Origin: Oxyruncus cristatus
Lineage: Eukaryota > Chordata > Aves > Passeriformes > Cotingidae
Reading direction: 5' to 3'
DNA: 64,000 bases
Assembly: GCA_013399855.1 (NCBI GenBank)
Contig: VXAY01002056.1
Coordinates: 1,975,009-2,039,008, forward strand
Below are positions 13,816 through 25,800 of this stretch, piece after piece. Below the pieces are notes generated by a model. It was not told the DNA's origin and did not search any database. It worked only from the letters and a program-made list of their open reading frames with translations. Every line of letters starts with the position of its first letter. The first letter of the stretch is position 1. The translations under genes were made by a program, and so were the position numbers.

Positions 13816-16800
13816 TGAAATACAGTTTAAAAATTATTCTCTCTCCCCTGTAATTCTTACAGCTCTATTTTTTAAAAAATGTAAATGCATTGTTTGATAG
13901 ATGGGAGTTACTCCACTAAATAGCAGATGTGCATTTTAGTGTCTGTTTTTGCTGGAGAAGAACTGATTTCCCAAGCCTTGCTGAAAATTCATCTGTCAGC
14001 AGATTCAGTGGAACCACTGTAAGCAGTGGGACCTATATTAAAGGACTTAGGGCAAAAACTGGTGGCTTAAGCTTGAGACCAAAGAGCACTATGAAATTTC
14101 TCTGTATACAGAAACAAGAAAGAAAATGGTAAGTCTAATAAAATACCACTGAACTTATGACCACTGCTGCAATGCCAGCAAGAACCCTTCTCCTGCTTCA
14201 GCACAAGGGAGAAGGGGCTTTGTCCCATGCTGTGTGTAGTGGTGCAGGACGAAAGGATCAGCCAGCACTTCCCCAAGGAGGCAAGAACTGTGAGCATACA
14301 GGTTTCTACTGAGCTCTGCTTCCCTATGACTGTCAGCACCTCTGTGTTGGAAGAAAAAGCATTAAAGGGTCACAGAAGACCATTTGTTCCAAGGAGTAAG
14401 GAGCAAATGGGGACAGCACTAAATGCCTGGCAGTTGTTGGGTAAACTTCAGAGAAAACCTAAATGTTGGGGGCAGAACCATTGCAAATCATGATCACGAC
14501 CATTTGGCAAGCCAGGCTTACTAGACTTTAAATGCTTTTTAAAAACAGAGTCACACACTAAGTTAAACATTCAGAGACAAGCAAAACATGTAAAAAATAA
14601 AAAAGGCCACTCCTTCAGTATGGGACTTGTAATATGAATTACGTTACCATGAAACGAAACTAAGGCTACAGCACAGCAGTCACATTAACCTACCTGTGCT
14701 AGCTTAGCCTGGGTAACGCCTGGAATAGATACAAAGCAAATGTATACGGTCACAAGCAAAAAACAGGTGCTTAAAAGGTTTCATATTTCTTTTCTTAGAA
14801 TATAAACCCCTATGTGTATATATGAGTGTAAACACACAAGCACTTTTAATAATTTTCATGCTTTTTTAAAATTACTTTTCCCTAGCCTTTGCACACCTTC
14901 CCACAAAAAGAAATACTGAATCTTGGTTTCTTTACATAACAAAATTCCACCTTTTTCCAAAAGGAGTTTCTTCTGGATAAGGAGTGCAAAGCCAGGCTCT
15001 GTTTTACAGCATAGAAGAATTTGGAGAGTGATATTTCTCTCAGGGCTCCTTTCTCTTCAGACCTTATTTAGGCCTCTTTTCTTTTCCTGCAGCATTTCTC
15101 TAAAGAGCCAAACATACAAGCTGTCACCAAAATTAAAAAAAATACAAAAACTACTCCATCACTATTCGTGAACTTCTCAAGGGCAACTGGAAGTGAGAAT
15201 GTGCCTGTTCTTACAGCTGCTCTTAGAAAGTTGTTTTCCACAATTTTTTGCAGCATTTATGCTGAGATAGGAGATATCTTTCTAAATGTAACAGTTTACT
15301 CTAGAAAAGTTTTAATTTTTACAGAGATTTCATCAGCTCTGCTACCAATATGTTGCAAAAAAACTTACATGTATCAAAATAGTCCCACCGACTTTGAGCA
15401 CCTCTGCTTAAGATGCATTTTCATTAGCACTTTGCAACTGACCTACATAAAAGAATTGTTTTACTTGGACAGACCCTCGTCAGTGTATCCTTGCATTAGG
15501 TACAATCTATGATGTTTTAGAAGAGGTTTCTTTTCTTTTCTGAGCTGACCATCATGAAAGTTTTAGATCACTTTAAAAAACCAAAAAAGAAAAAAAATCA
15601 AGTCCATAACCTAAGCTTGACTGAGGCACCATCCGCACTGATATTTGTTTCTGTTGCAACAGTAACAAAAATTTTCAGTTTACCAGCCCAGCAAGAAACA
15701 AAAAAGCTCTGAATGGCTGATTCACAAGGAAAACATTTGTTTTCACTGTGACAAATGAAAGGATTTCAGGTAGCTGTGCTTTCTTATATCAAACATATTG
15801 CAGCCCATGGAAAAAGGAACATTTTTCTCGAGGACCGGCATTGTTAGAGAAGCTCTCATCTGCATTTACTCATTCCCTGTATTATACACAACTCCAGAAG
15901 TCACCATTTTGAAAGCACCTTTTCTTTGTAAGGTTCAACGGGACATTAGTTGTGCCCAGCTATTTTATTTCCCACAAGTTTTGTAGTGACCCAGAAATCG
16001 GGAGATAGCTGAAATTAGAAAAATGGGCCTGGTACAACAGTACTAAGAGAGGAAGAATGGCCTGAAGACACTCATTCTGAAGGCATTAAGTGCACAACAA
16101 TGCTGCAATGACATCAGTAAAAGCTGATTCAATCCTTCAGCACACACAAAACAGTTGACTCTCGTGATACAACACATCAGATGGATTCTTTCCAATTCTC
16201 CCTGGAACACCACAGAGCACAGATCCAGCAGTGCAGGCCATTCAGGGAAGATATGTCTTTCAACTGCCTGCACTGTGTGTATGAAAGTCGTATCTGTATT
16301 ACTGTAACATCCCATAACCAAATAAACATAGACACCCCTCTGTGCTATGACTTCTACAAAGCCTCTTGATGAAAGCACAGGCTCTGCTCTTCCTTTCTTA
16401 GGACACTACAATTCCGACTGCAAGTACCATGGTCAAGCAGAGCCAGCACAAGGTTCAGCCTGCCTGCAATGAGAGCAGAATAGAGCAGAACCAAATTTGC
16501 TGCACAGCAAACACGTGCCACAGGCTGCCAGCACACTTGGAGGTAGGAATCAGGTTCAACAACAAAGCTGTCTGAAGTTCCAGAAGGATGATCTCATTGA
16601 TTGTCATGTGAGTTTCTTCAATATCCTACATGCAAGAACCAAGTCTTACAGATTAGAACAATGCAACTATTTGATTCAAATGTTTTTATCCTCATTTATA
16701 CCAAAAATATGGACTCCCCAATCTGTGATTACATTTGTATGCATCTCCACTGCTACAATGAAAATCAAACCAAAGCAAAGTCCAAACAATACCTTATTGC

Positions 16801-18524
16801 ACTTCTAAAGGTCAGTGCCCTTAGCAGCCAATCAAGAAGGCATGGAAGTATAGAAAGGTCTGCCAAAGAGCTGAATGAAAACTTTAGATTTGGATTTGTT
16901 TGACTGAAACCAAAACTCAATTTGGAACAAAATGTAAATGTTCAGCTTCATGTACAAAAGTTGGAGGCCTCACATCTCACATGAGACCTAAGCCATATGT
17001 ACTTAATCATTTATGCATCTTGATTAAACTTTTAAGCATATATCTGAGGAAGCATTTTCAAACTTGCTATGCGATATTTTAGGATGCACAAAGCATAGAG
17101 CAAGCAGCACAGGACGGGTTATCAGGTGTATTTGCAATGAGCAAAACAAAGGCTAAAAGCCTTGACATACACAAGATCCTTAAAAACACTTTTTGGCATC
17201 ATATAATAGACTGAGCTGAGTCCTGAGTTCTGATCCAGAGATCTATTGATTATATTGCTAAGTATTATGAACCATCTTAAATCACACACAATTATTCTGC
17301 AGAGACTTCACCACCATAAAGCTGCAGTTTCAGTTTTAAAAACTCATCCACTTAATCTCAACCTCTTCTATAAAAAAGATAATCCAAGACACCAATATTG
17401 AATTTTTGTTTTAAAACAAAAAGGTGACAACATGTACTAAAATAAATTCATTAAAACATCACTCTGTGACTGAATATATTGATCTTCAGCCTGAAAGCCA
17501 TTTTTCGTAACTTTTCAGGGTGAAAAATGTGTGCAAGAATCCTTATTCCAGGCCTACAAGTTTAGCCATCCTTTAGCTTGCTGCTATAACACTGTACATG
17601 CATTCATGTTATAGGGCTGCAGAAACTACATGTCTATGTCAACAGATGTGTTTCTTGGAAGAAAGCTACAGAAATCAAGTTTATTCAAATGTTTGCCAGC
17701 TACCATATGCTGCAATACTACTTTAAATGCAACACAAGGCTTTGGGAACATACTTCTACTGCTATCTACACTTCGTTATTTACTTTCCATTTAGACTAAA
17801 TACCAGAGACGGGGCACACTAAGGGGTGCAGTGTCCTCTTTGTGAAAACATTCTACCCGTTGTAGTATTTAGAAAGAAAAAAAATATACAGAGCCCTACA
17901 CTACTCTTGACCACTTTCAGCGGCTGCACTTTCATAAAGAGGCTCTGGGAAAGATATTTTTACATATGGCATTAATTCCAGGAACTTTTAATAATGGCCA
18001 AATATAATTAAAAATTATGCAAAAATTCCTGCCATGAAGAGAGCAGTACAGAAACGACTCTGTTTGAAGAAAAAGCAATCGTTTGCTCATATTCTGAGTC
18101 CAGAAAAAAACAAAACACACGTGGTACGTTTTTGATATTTGAACTACATCAGGCCCAATTCTGCTCCTACGCGAAGCGAGTGGCAAAACTCCAGAATGCA
18201 GCAGGATTGAGCCCCTGATGTTGTCACAAGCATTCAAATAAACAAACAGGGCTGTAACACAGTCTGAGCTTCCACTGTGTTCCTCCAAATCACTCCAGAC
18301 AGAAAAAGAAAAGCGTATTTCATTGCATTTCTGCAAGACAAGGATAACAACAATGTACAATTTTATATTCTATAGAATTCGCCCCCTCAAAGTATAATTA
18401 CCCAAATGTCCAAAGAGAAAGAGTTTCAAATAGTCAAGAAAGCCTTTATGCACAAGTCTGAAGGCACAGTTCTACCAAATCTGATAGGGTTCTCTGATCT
18501 CTCTGAGCTCCTAACATCAATTTT

Positions 18525-18558
18525 TCCTATGGACTTTCATAAAGTCCATGACATAGGA
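18525..18558. repeat. Inverted repeat, 9-bp perfect inner arms
   Basis: ATGGACTTT, loop CAT, AAAGTCCAT, with a further TCCT/AGGA pairing outside a small bulge. Confidence 0.85.
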
Positions 18559-21500
18559 TATTTTCACATGACCCAAACATGGGCATCTCCTATAGCCAGC
18601 TAAATCCCCCAGGCTCTTTTACAGATAATGAAAAGAGCTGTCAATGTTCTGAATCATCCTTAGGGGAAGTCTCTGCTCTCAGTCTCTTCAGCAGCTTTAA
18701 TAGGAACTGCAGAATCTGTAACTCACTCCCGTTATTCAGCACTAGCAGACAAATGGCATAAAGATGGTATCTGGTTTTCAACCAATGGGAGAAATTTTGC
18801 ATTGCCTGCATCTTCATTTTCTGTTACCTGTGATTTCTTTCCATTAACAATATGACTACTGATAAGCCAAAAGCTGAGTGCACCTCTTGGATCTTAACTA
18901 TGAAAGCTTGGGCCAAAATCCAGCAAGGCCCTTAAGCACTTACATAATTTTAGGCATAATGGCATCTCAAGTTTGCGGTTAAAGGCATGTCAAAGCCCAT
19001 CACTGGACCATAGCCAGGGAACTCAGCACCTTCCAAAATAAATTCCTGAAGTCCGAATTTTGACTGAGACAATATTCATGAAATATTTTCCTTCCTGGAC
19101 TACGCATTTTAAATGTGTTTTAAATGGCTGTAGGAAGCATTTCCAACTCCACTACACTTTTACTGTTGAGCTTATGGCAAGTCCACCTTTTTTGAACACT
19201 ATGCCATAGAAAAGCCAGGTCTGTTGTACTTATGATACACCTGCATGCACTAGACAGTACACCCAGGCAGCTTCTCCGGCCTTGGAAAGGTGGCAAACAC
19301 CACACCCAGCAGCTCAGGAGTTAGCCATACATGTGTACTGCTTACAACCATGACAGAGTTCTCCATCCAGCCCTGATGAAGCCAGTCTCACCAGTGACAT
19401 GGTACACGCTCCCAGAACATGAATAGAACTCCCCACTGATAAAAATGAATCTCAAAATTCCTTGTGCTCCTGTTTATAGTGTTTATAATGTTACACTAAC
19501 ATTAACACTTCTAAGACACACAAAAAGCAACTTGTGTGCCAAAGCTGTCCAAGGCCAGCTGCTACTCTCTCCCAGAATGACTGAATAAATACATAAAAAT
19601 ACTCATGCCACAAACTGGATGGAGTTTGCTGCACTGTGAAAGCAGCAGGTCTCTCACCAGATAAAGCCCTTTCACTGAGCATGCATCTGATGCTATTGAC
19701 GTACACAGAAGTCCTTTAGTTCTTCATTAACAATCACATTAACAGTCAGCATTTCCTGAGGTAATACCAGTCAGGCTAATTTGTATTACAAATATGACGA
19801 AATGTATGGAAAAACTTCTTAAAACAGAACTACATGACTTGTCTCTGTAACTAAGAAACTCACTCTAAGTTTGTTCTAACCACCTGCAACATTTTAACTG
19901 TTTTCCCTATCAGATTATCAGAATAACCTCATTATTTGGTTGCCTCAACATTGTTTTATTCCAGTCAGTTCTAAGCTACAGCACTTGCAGCAAAGGCAGG
20001 AATTTTCTTCGGTCTGTGACATATGTGCCACAAGCACTGTGGGATTGTTACTGTTAGCCGATGCTTGTAGAGAAAAGCACGGAGTGATTTGCAGCAGTAA
20101 ATGACCTCCATAACTGAGCCTGTGGCATGGCATAACCACAACAAACAGATGGAGACTGTGCATATGCCACAGAACTACAGCACTTCACATTACCTTTCTA
20201 TCCAGCAATGGTGTTCTCAAAACAATCTGCCTCTCCTGTTTCCCCCAGAAACGGGATAGTTTAAGAGACTGTTTCTCTTGAGGAATTTCCTTTTTTCTTT
20301 CCCTCCTCCAAGCACAGAGATGCTTTGGTTTTATTGTTTTGTTTCCTCCCCCTTTTCTTTCTAATAAACACACGGTTTTACTCTACAAGGCACGAATCTC
20401 GTCAATTTACTGGCTAACATCCATTCACATCAGAAGCCCACCAGGGAGTGTCACAAATCCACATAACTTTCCAAACCTAGATTCAAAATATGGACCTCTT
20501 CCTTAGCTGACAGCTGTGTAAAATCATATGCAGCCAGACAACTCCCCAGTGACCACACAGGTGCATGTGCTGAACAAGGCAAGTTATTCTGACTAAGACC
20601 AACATTAGTTTATACTTGAAAAGCTATCTTCAGAAAAAGTTTTTCTGATGGCATAATGTGATTCTGGGACCAAAACCACCACACCCTTTTTAGAGGAGGG
20701 GAACATATTAGCTCAGCTAGGTAGAGAGGCTGCAGGAAATCTCTGTGAAAGGAGCCAAATTTCAGAGGTTTTCTAGGAAGATATGACTATCATTTGGCCT
20801 CAACACACCAAGTGAGGATTAGCCAGAATTACTACAGCTCATTAACAGCTATTTTCTCTTTCATTGATGACTACAGAATCAAACAGATGTTCTAAGTAAA
20901 AAACTGCCTATGGACAAGGCATGTAAGTTACAGATTTCCACCTCAGTTGTGCTCAGTAACATGCATGGGATTTCAGGACAGCTTGGTTTGGCTCAAATGG
21001 CCCTGTGTCACCAGTTTCTCTCTCCACCCACCAGAAGGCAGGAGCCCTGAGGGGCAGGACTGAGGCTGTCAGCAGGATTCAGCCTAGAAACTCTCCCTAA
21101 TGCCAGAGAGTCAAACTGGACTCAGATCAGCCAACACAAAAGTAGCACTGAACTATCTTCTGACGGTTTAAAAATTTCACCCATGAAGACCTAGCAGTAG
21201 TTGCTTGAAATTCCAAGTCTTTACAGTACTGTTCAGTGCATTCTTACCTATAAGCCTTTTTTCTGTTCAAACTTAAGATTTTTAACCTAATTTTCTATTT
21301 CTCTTACTCCTCTCCATCAGTGAGATCCCAGGATTCAGAACAGAGCTACTTTTCAATCTTTGGAAAAAACTCACCATTAGTTTGAACTACTTTTATAACA
21401 TCTGAGTGGACAACTGAAAAGACTTCACACGGTGCCTGCTGTAGGGAGTGCAGGCAATGACTGCTTCATCCTGCCATCTGTTCTAGCACAGAACAAAAGG

Positions 21501-22743
21501 CTTTGGTCCGCTAGGAGTTGTTGTTCTGCGTCACCCACCTGTGCTGCCCACATAGAAAAGCCAACCATTACTCCTCCAGGTGCAGCACTGACAGTGGTGA
21601 TCATCTGACACAGTCACTGAAGACATTTCATACGCTCAGCACATCCTCCACACACAAGTCCAAAATCAGATTATTAATGTCTTTTCTATCTGAGGTTCAC
21701 AGATATGCAACACAGCCTATTGTATAAGTAGTATGTATTAATTTCCAATTATCATAACCAATTGATCTAACAAATGAAAATGTTTTATTTTTATTTTAAC
21801 AAAACTCAACAGGATTATTCCTCAACATTGCTCACTATATTGCTCGCAAATGAACCACTAAATCGGTTTAATAACCCCGAAAAAATCCACGCACCAGATA
21901 AGACAGTTGGTATAGCTGTGTTTTCATTTGAAAATTGATAACAATAAATCTGTACAAAATGGAAAGAAGAATTGAATAAACTCTGCCAAAACAAGACATG
22001 CCGAAGACAGAGGCAAGATGCTGCTTATCACTGGTGTGCAAATGTAACAGATACAAAGAGCTTTTCTGATGACTTAGAAGCTGAAGTTTGAGTAAAAGCA
22101 CTTATCAATAACTTTCATTTGCCGCCACTTCCAGTGCAGTGTTTTCTTTGCAAAAAAGTAAAAAATTGCATCTGTGTTTCATCTTGGCCTCTATCCTTAT
22201 GAAGTTCATGCTACTTAAAATTTATATTCAGTCTTGAGACTAACAAAACCAAACACAATCAATTCAACTGTAGAACACAATAGGTAATGGCCCAACAACC
22301 CCACACTTGGAGCAGGGGGTTTGCCCCAGAAAAAGAAAACAACGTTTGGCAAACCTACCATGAACTGAAGAACTAACCACTAAAATCACACTAAGCAGCA
22401 CTTGTGAGATATAAAAGTAACAAAAGAAAGTAAGATCGAATATTAGGTTTTAAATCAAACCTAAAGCTTGCTTTCTCACTAAAAATGCCATTTAAGAAAT
22501 TTACTATTTTAATTTCTATTTTTCCATGGCCAATATCTCCACAATATTCTTAGACTGAAATTTTCCTTTCAGTAAAACATCCTTATGTTGCATTCTACAA
22601 GAACACTAATGGTATTCTATTCATAGACAGCAATAAAATATCACTACTGAAATATTTTATTTTGTATTACCATTTAAGTATTTTCAAGTTACTCTTAAGC
22701 AAGTTGGAACACAATTTTTTCCCCTCTGCTTTAGGGCACATAC

Positions 22744-22839
22744 CTCTTTCACACTGGGGTCCAGTAAAGCCGTACGTGCAGGCACATCGGTTCGGAGCCA
22801 CACATCTCCCACCATTTAGACATCCATTTTCACAGACAG
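22744..22839 (-). CDS. FBN1: FBN1 exon 6: EGF-like domain 3
   Basis: This 96-base exon follows acceptor TCTCACACAG and ends at donor GTATGT (22738-22743). With the split first codon it encodes [19 protein letters not shown], then [13 protein letters not shown] and the first base of the next codon (Asp in fibrillin-1). All six EGF cysteines are present and calcium-binding residues are absent. In the family this domain is followed by hybrid domain 1, encoded by exon 7, which was not found in the remaining 22.7 kb to the left. Confidence 0.95.
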
Positions 22840-25800
22840 CTGTGTGAGAGAGAAGGCAAAAGTAATCTTTATTGAGCTATTGCCACAAAGACACGAAGGT
22901 ATGTACTTGACCAGTTTCACTAAACTGGCAAAAATGGTAAACACAACTGGATAGGAAACCTTCTCCCTATAATCTACTCACAGTCTTTTCCTATTTCCTG
23001 GCCTCACTGGTATCATGAACTCATCTTTTCAAGGGAGCATAACATAAACACAGTAACAACCACAGCTTTTCTGACCTCTCAGAGCCTTCCTCTTTGGGAT
23101 GGCTAGACAATCCCATAACCTCAAAATAACATCTCTTTCAAACTTTGAACAAATAAACACTGACAGAGATTGCAGATAGAAGATGCAGAAAAAAAATCTC
23201 GTCTCTAAATCCTCAAATGTATTTGTTCCTCTACTACAATAATCCAATATTAAAAAGCTGTTTGCTGATGTTAAATAATTCATACTATTAACCAGGATAG
23301 TAAAATGTAATCAATATCTATTCTGACTACGTTAAACAAAGATATTCTTCCCCTGTATGATGTTGTCAATAGATTCAGGGCCCAATTTTCCTCACAATAA
23401 ACTCCAAAAGCAGTTGTTCTCAAAAATAATCATAAAATATAACATGCACATGAAAAAGGAGATCTTTAAACACAATTTGATGCTCATTGAGTAATGTTAT
23501 TCTTTGTTCCCTTTCACATTCACTTCAGTAGAAAGAAGATTTCCATTTATCCTCTTTTATCCACTTGATATTTCACAAAGAAGGCAGAAATACAAGTCTT
23601 AATCCTTTCACCATATGATCCTCCTCCAGATTATTAGGGTAAATTCCTGGTCCCAATGAAGTTCACGTAAAGTGTACCATTGATCTTGAGAGAGTACAAA
23701 AGGTTTTCATTAAATGAGCTAAACACATTTTCTCTGTCAGACCAATAGTTCACTAGATAGCAATGTGACAGCCTTGGTTAAAAGCAGTGTCTACATCCTT
23801 ATTTGAGCTACTTCACAGCATTCCAGCCAAGAAGAGCGAGAGACCACCAGAGTCAGCTTGGGAGAAATTTTAAGCAGCAGATCCAGGAACACTTTTGGCT
23901 AAGGACTGTTTGAGAACACAAAAAAAATCTGTCTATCACCTCTAATAACACATCACCAAAACGAGCAATATTTCTTAGGCATACTAGCTAAGTCTGATGC
24001 AAACAGTGAAAGGAAAGCAAAGCTTTGCATTAAAAATCTTAATTTTATCTATAAAATGAAAACTGAATCCCATGTAAACTCTGGATCTATGGCCTATTCC
24101 TCTAGTGAGTGAAAAGTCCTGGAGATCAATGGAAATAACGGTAGTGTGAGAACTACAGGATGAGGTTATATCCAGTTATTACAAATTCACATGATATTTA
24201 TTTTAATAGTCCCGATCAGAAAGAATTCACTCAGCATTCATTACAAAGTCATGTGTTTTTCTGTAAAACTCCGCTACATCTGATAAAAAACAAGCTCAAC
24301 AGCAGTTGAAATTCAGTGCTAAAGGGTGTCCAGTCCACACATCACAGGATTACTCAACTGTGCACAGTATCTACATTCACAGAAGGGCACTTACGCTGTC
24401 CACAGTGTGTTCCTGTGTATCCCTTCTGACAGAGGCAATGGTCATCACTGCAGCTCCCTCCATTCATGCACCGGATGTTGCAGTGTTGTACTTGAAAAGG
24501 AAGAAGATTTTCCTCAGTTAAATCAAACCGGTCAGAAACACTTAACTGTCTGCTAAAGGACTTTACTATTTTTTAGGGATTGATTCTGTGAACAAGGAAG
24601 TATTAGAAGTCAAGGATGCACATTTTAGGACAGATACTACACTGGCACTACAGAACACAATAGATTTACAGTAGATTTATATAGGACATGGTACAAGAAT
24701 TTGATGCCCCCTCATTCACTGAAGTCAAAGGCATTTTATATGAGCATAAATCCACAGAACTTGTTTTATAGTTTGCAATGACGAGAACAAGATATTAGTA
24801 AGGGAAAAGTACTACACTTCTGGCAGATACCACCAAAAGGAAAGGGAGTCTTGTCATCTGGGAAACTGGGGAAGGAAGTATTAAAGGGAAGCATATAAGG
24901 AAGCTCCTGAAGACAGATTTCTTTTGCCAACATATGCAATACCAGAAGCTGATCTGGCCAGGTAGGACTTGCTGCATAAAAAGGAAAAATAACAGAGCTA
25001 TTTCTTTCTCTATGTCATCTGTGGGCTCACCCCAGCAGTAGAGCTGCTGCCAGCTGCTATGCTTGGGAGCTGCAGAGCTCCCAGACAGCATTTCCCCAGA
25101 GCCAATAACCTTTTCCTGCAAGGGGCAGAGGCAGGGGAGCAGCAGCAAACTCTCCTCAGCTGCAGCCCCACCATTTAAAATGGTTAACAGGCAGCTTAAG
25201 CCCCATGCCAGCAAAACATAACGTCTGTGCTGCATTTCTCTAGTAATAAGGAAAAATGTATTTTTTTAACTAGGTGTTAGGAGCAACTAAAAGTATGTCA
25301 GGCTCTTCATCAGGCGCAGAGAAGTGGGCAGGCCTCCCAGCAAAGTGAAGTCCTTACAGGTCCTGCTATCCAACACAGCTGTGAACTGGGGCCCGCACTC
25401 CAGTAAGCAGCTGGGAAATGGTTTTCCTCTTAACAGGAACCACATGAAAGGCTCCTCCCCAGATAGGATTACAGTCTGATCAGCATTTCAGTAGACTGTG
25501 ATGCAGCACTGGATACCTACAACATGCTGTTTGAAATGTTCAGGACTGAAAAATAGAGATTGCATCCCCATCAGAGCCTGTTGCTAACAGGTGCTAAGCC
25601 AACCACAGAATTTTTCCTCTTGCACAAAACCCTTAAGCATCATTTGGCTTTTTACAGTTCAGAAGTATGTGAATGGAATTTTATTTTTATTTTTAAGTAG
25701 AAATAATAATTTTAGCTGGATTTCCTTCTATAGCAATATGAATCCACAGAACAGAAGTTAAACATGGAATTGGAGAAAGGATTTAAAACAGTCTAGCATT

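Larger units (their letters stand above)
1..22743 (-). other. FBN1: FBN1 intron 6 (partial), large
   Basis: No coding exon is supportable in this 22.7-kb stretch. I looked on the minus strand for the expected exon 7, whose landmarks are a CC pair followed by GRAWGHPCEMCP and a RRGF motif, and found none; the reading was by eye, so a diverged exon could be missed. Contents I can name: CR1 tails near 3.89, 13.7 and possibly 8.4 kb; a MIR-like SINE near 7.0 kb; a purine-rich stretch and short degenerate tandem repeats at 8.56-8.99 kb; homopolymer runs; small duplications at 4879-4920 and 9861-9897; hairpins at 14.2 and 18.5 kb; and ancient motif remnants at 18.1 and 18.9 kb. All ORFs here look like chance openings. 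Confidence 0.85.

Noticed and set aside
24795..25235. A 146-codon minus-strand ORF with a hydrophobic start in FBN1 intron 4.
   Set aside because: It ends in ordinary intron sequence, has no domain and lies between two well-defined FBN1 exons in the same strand.
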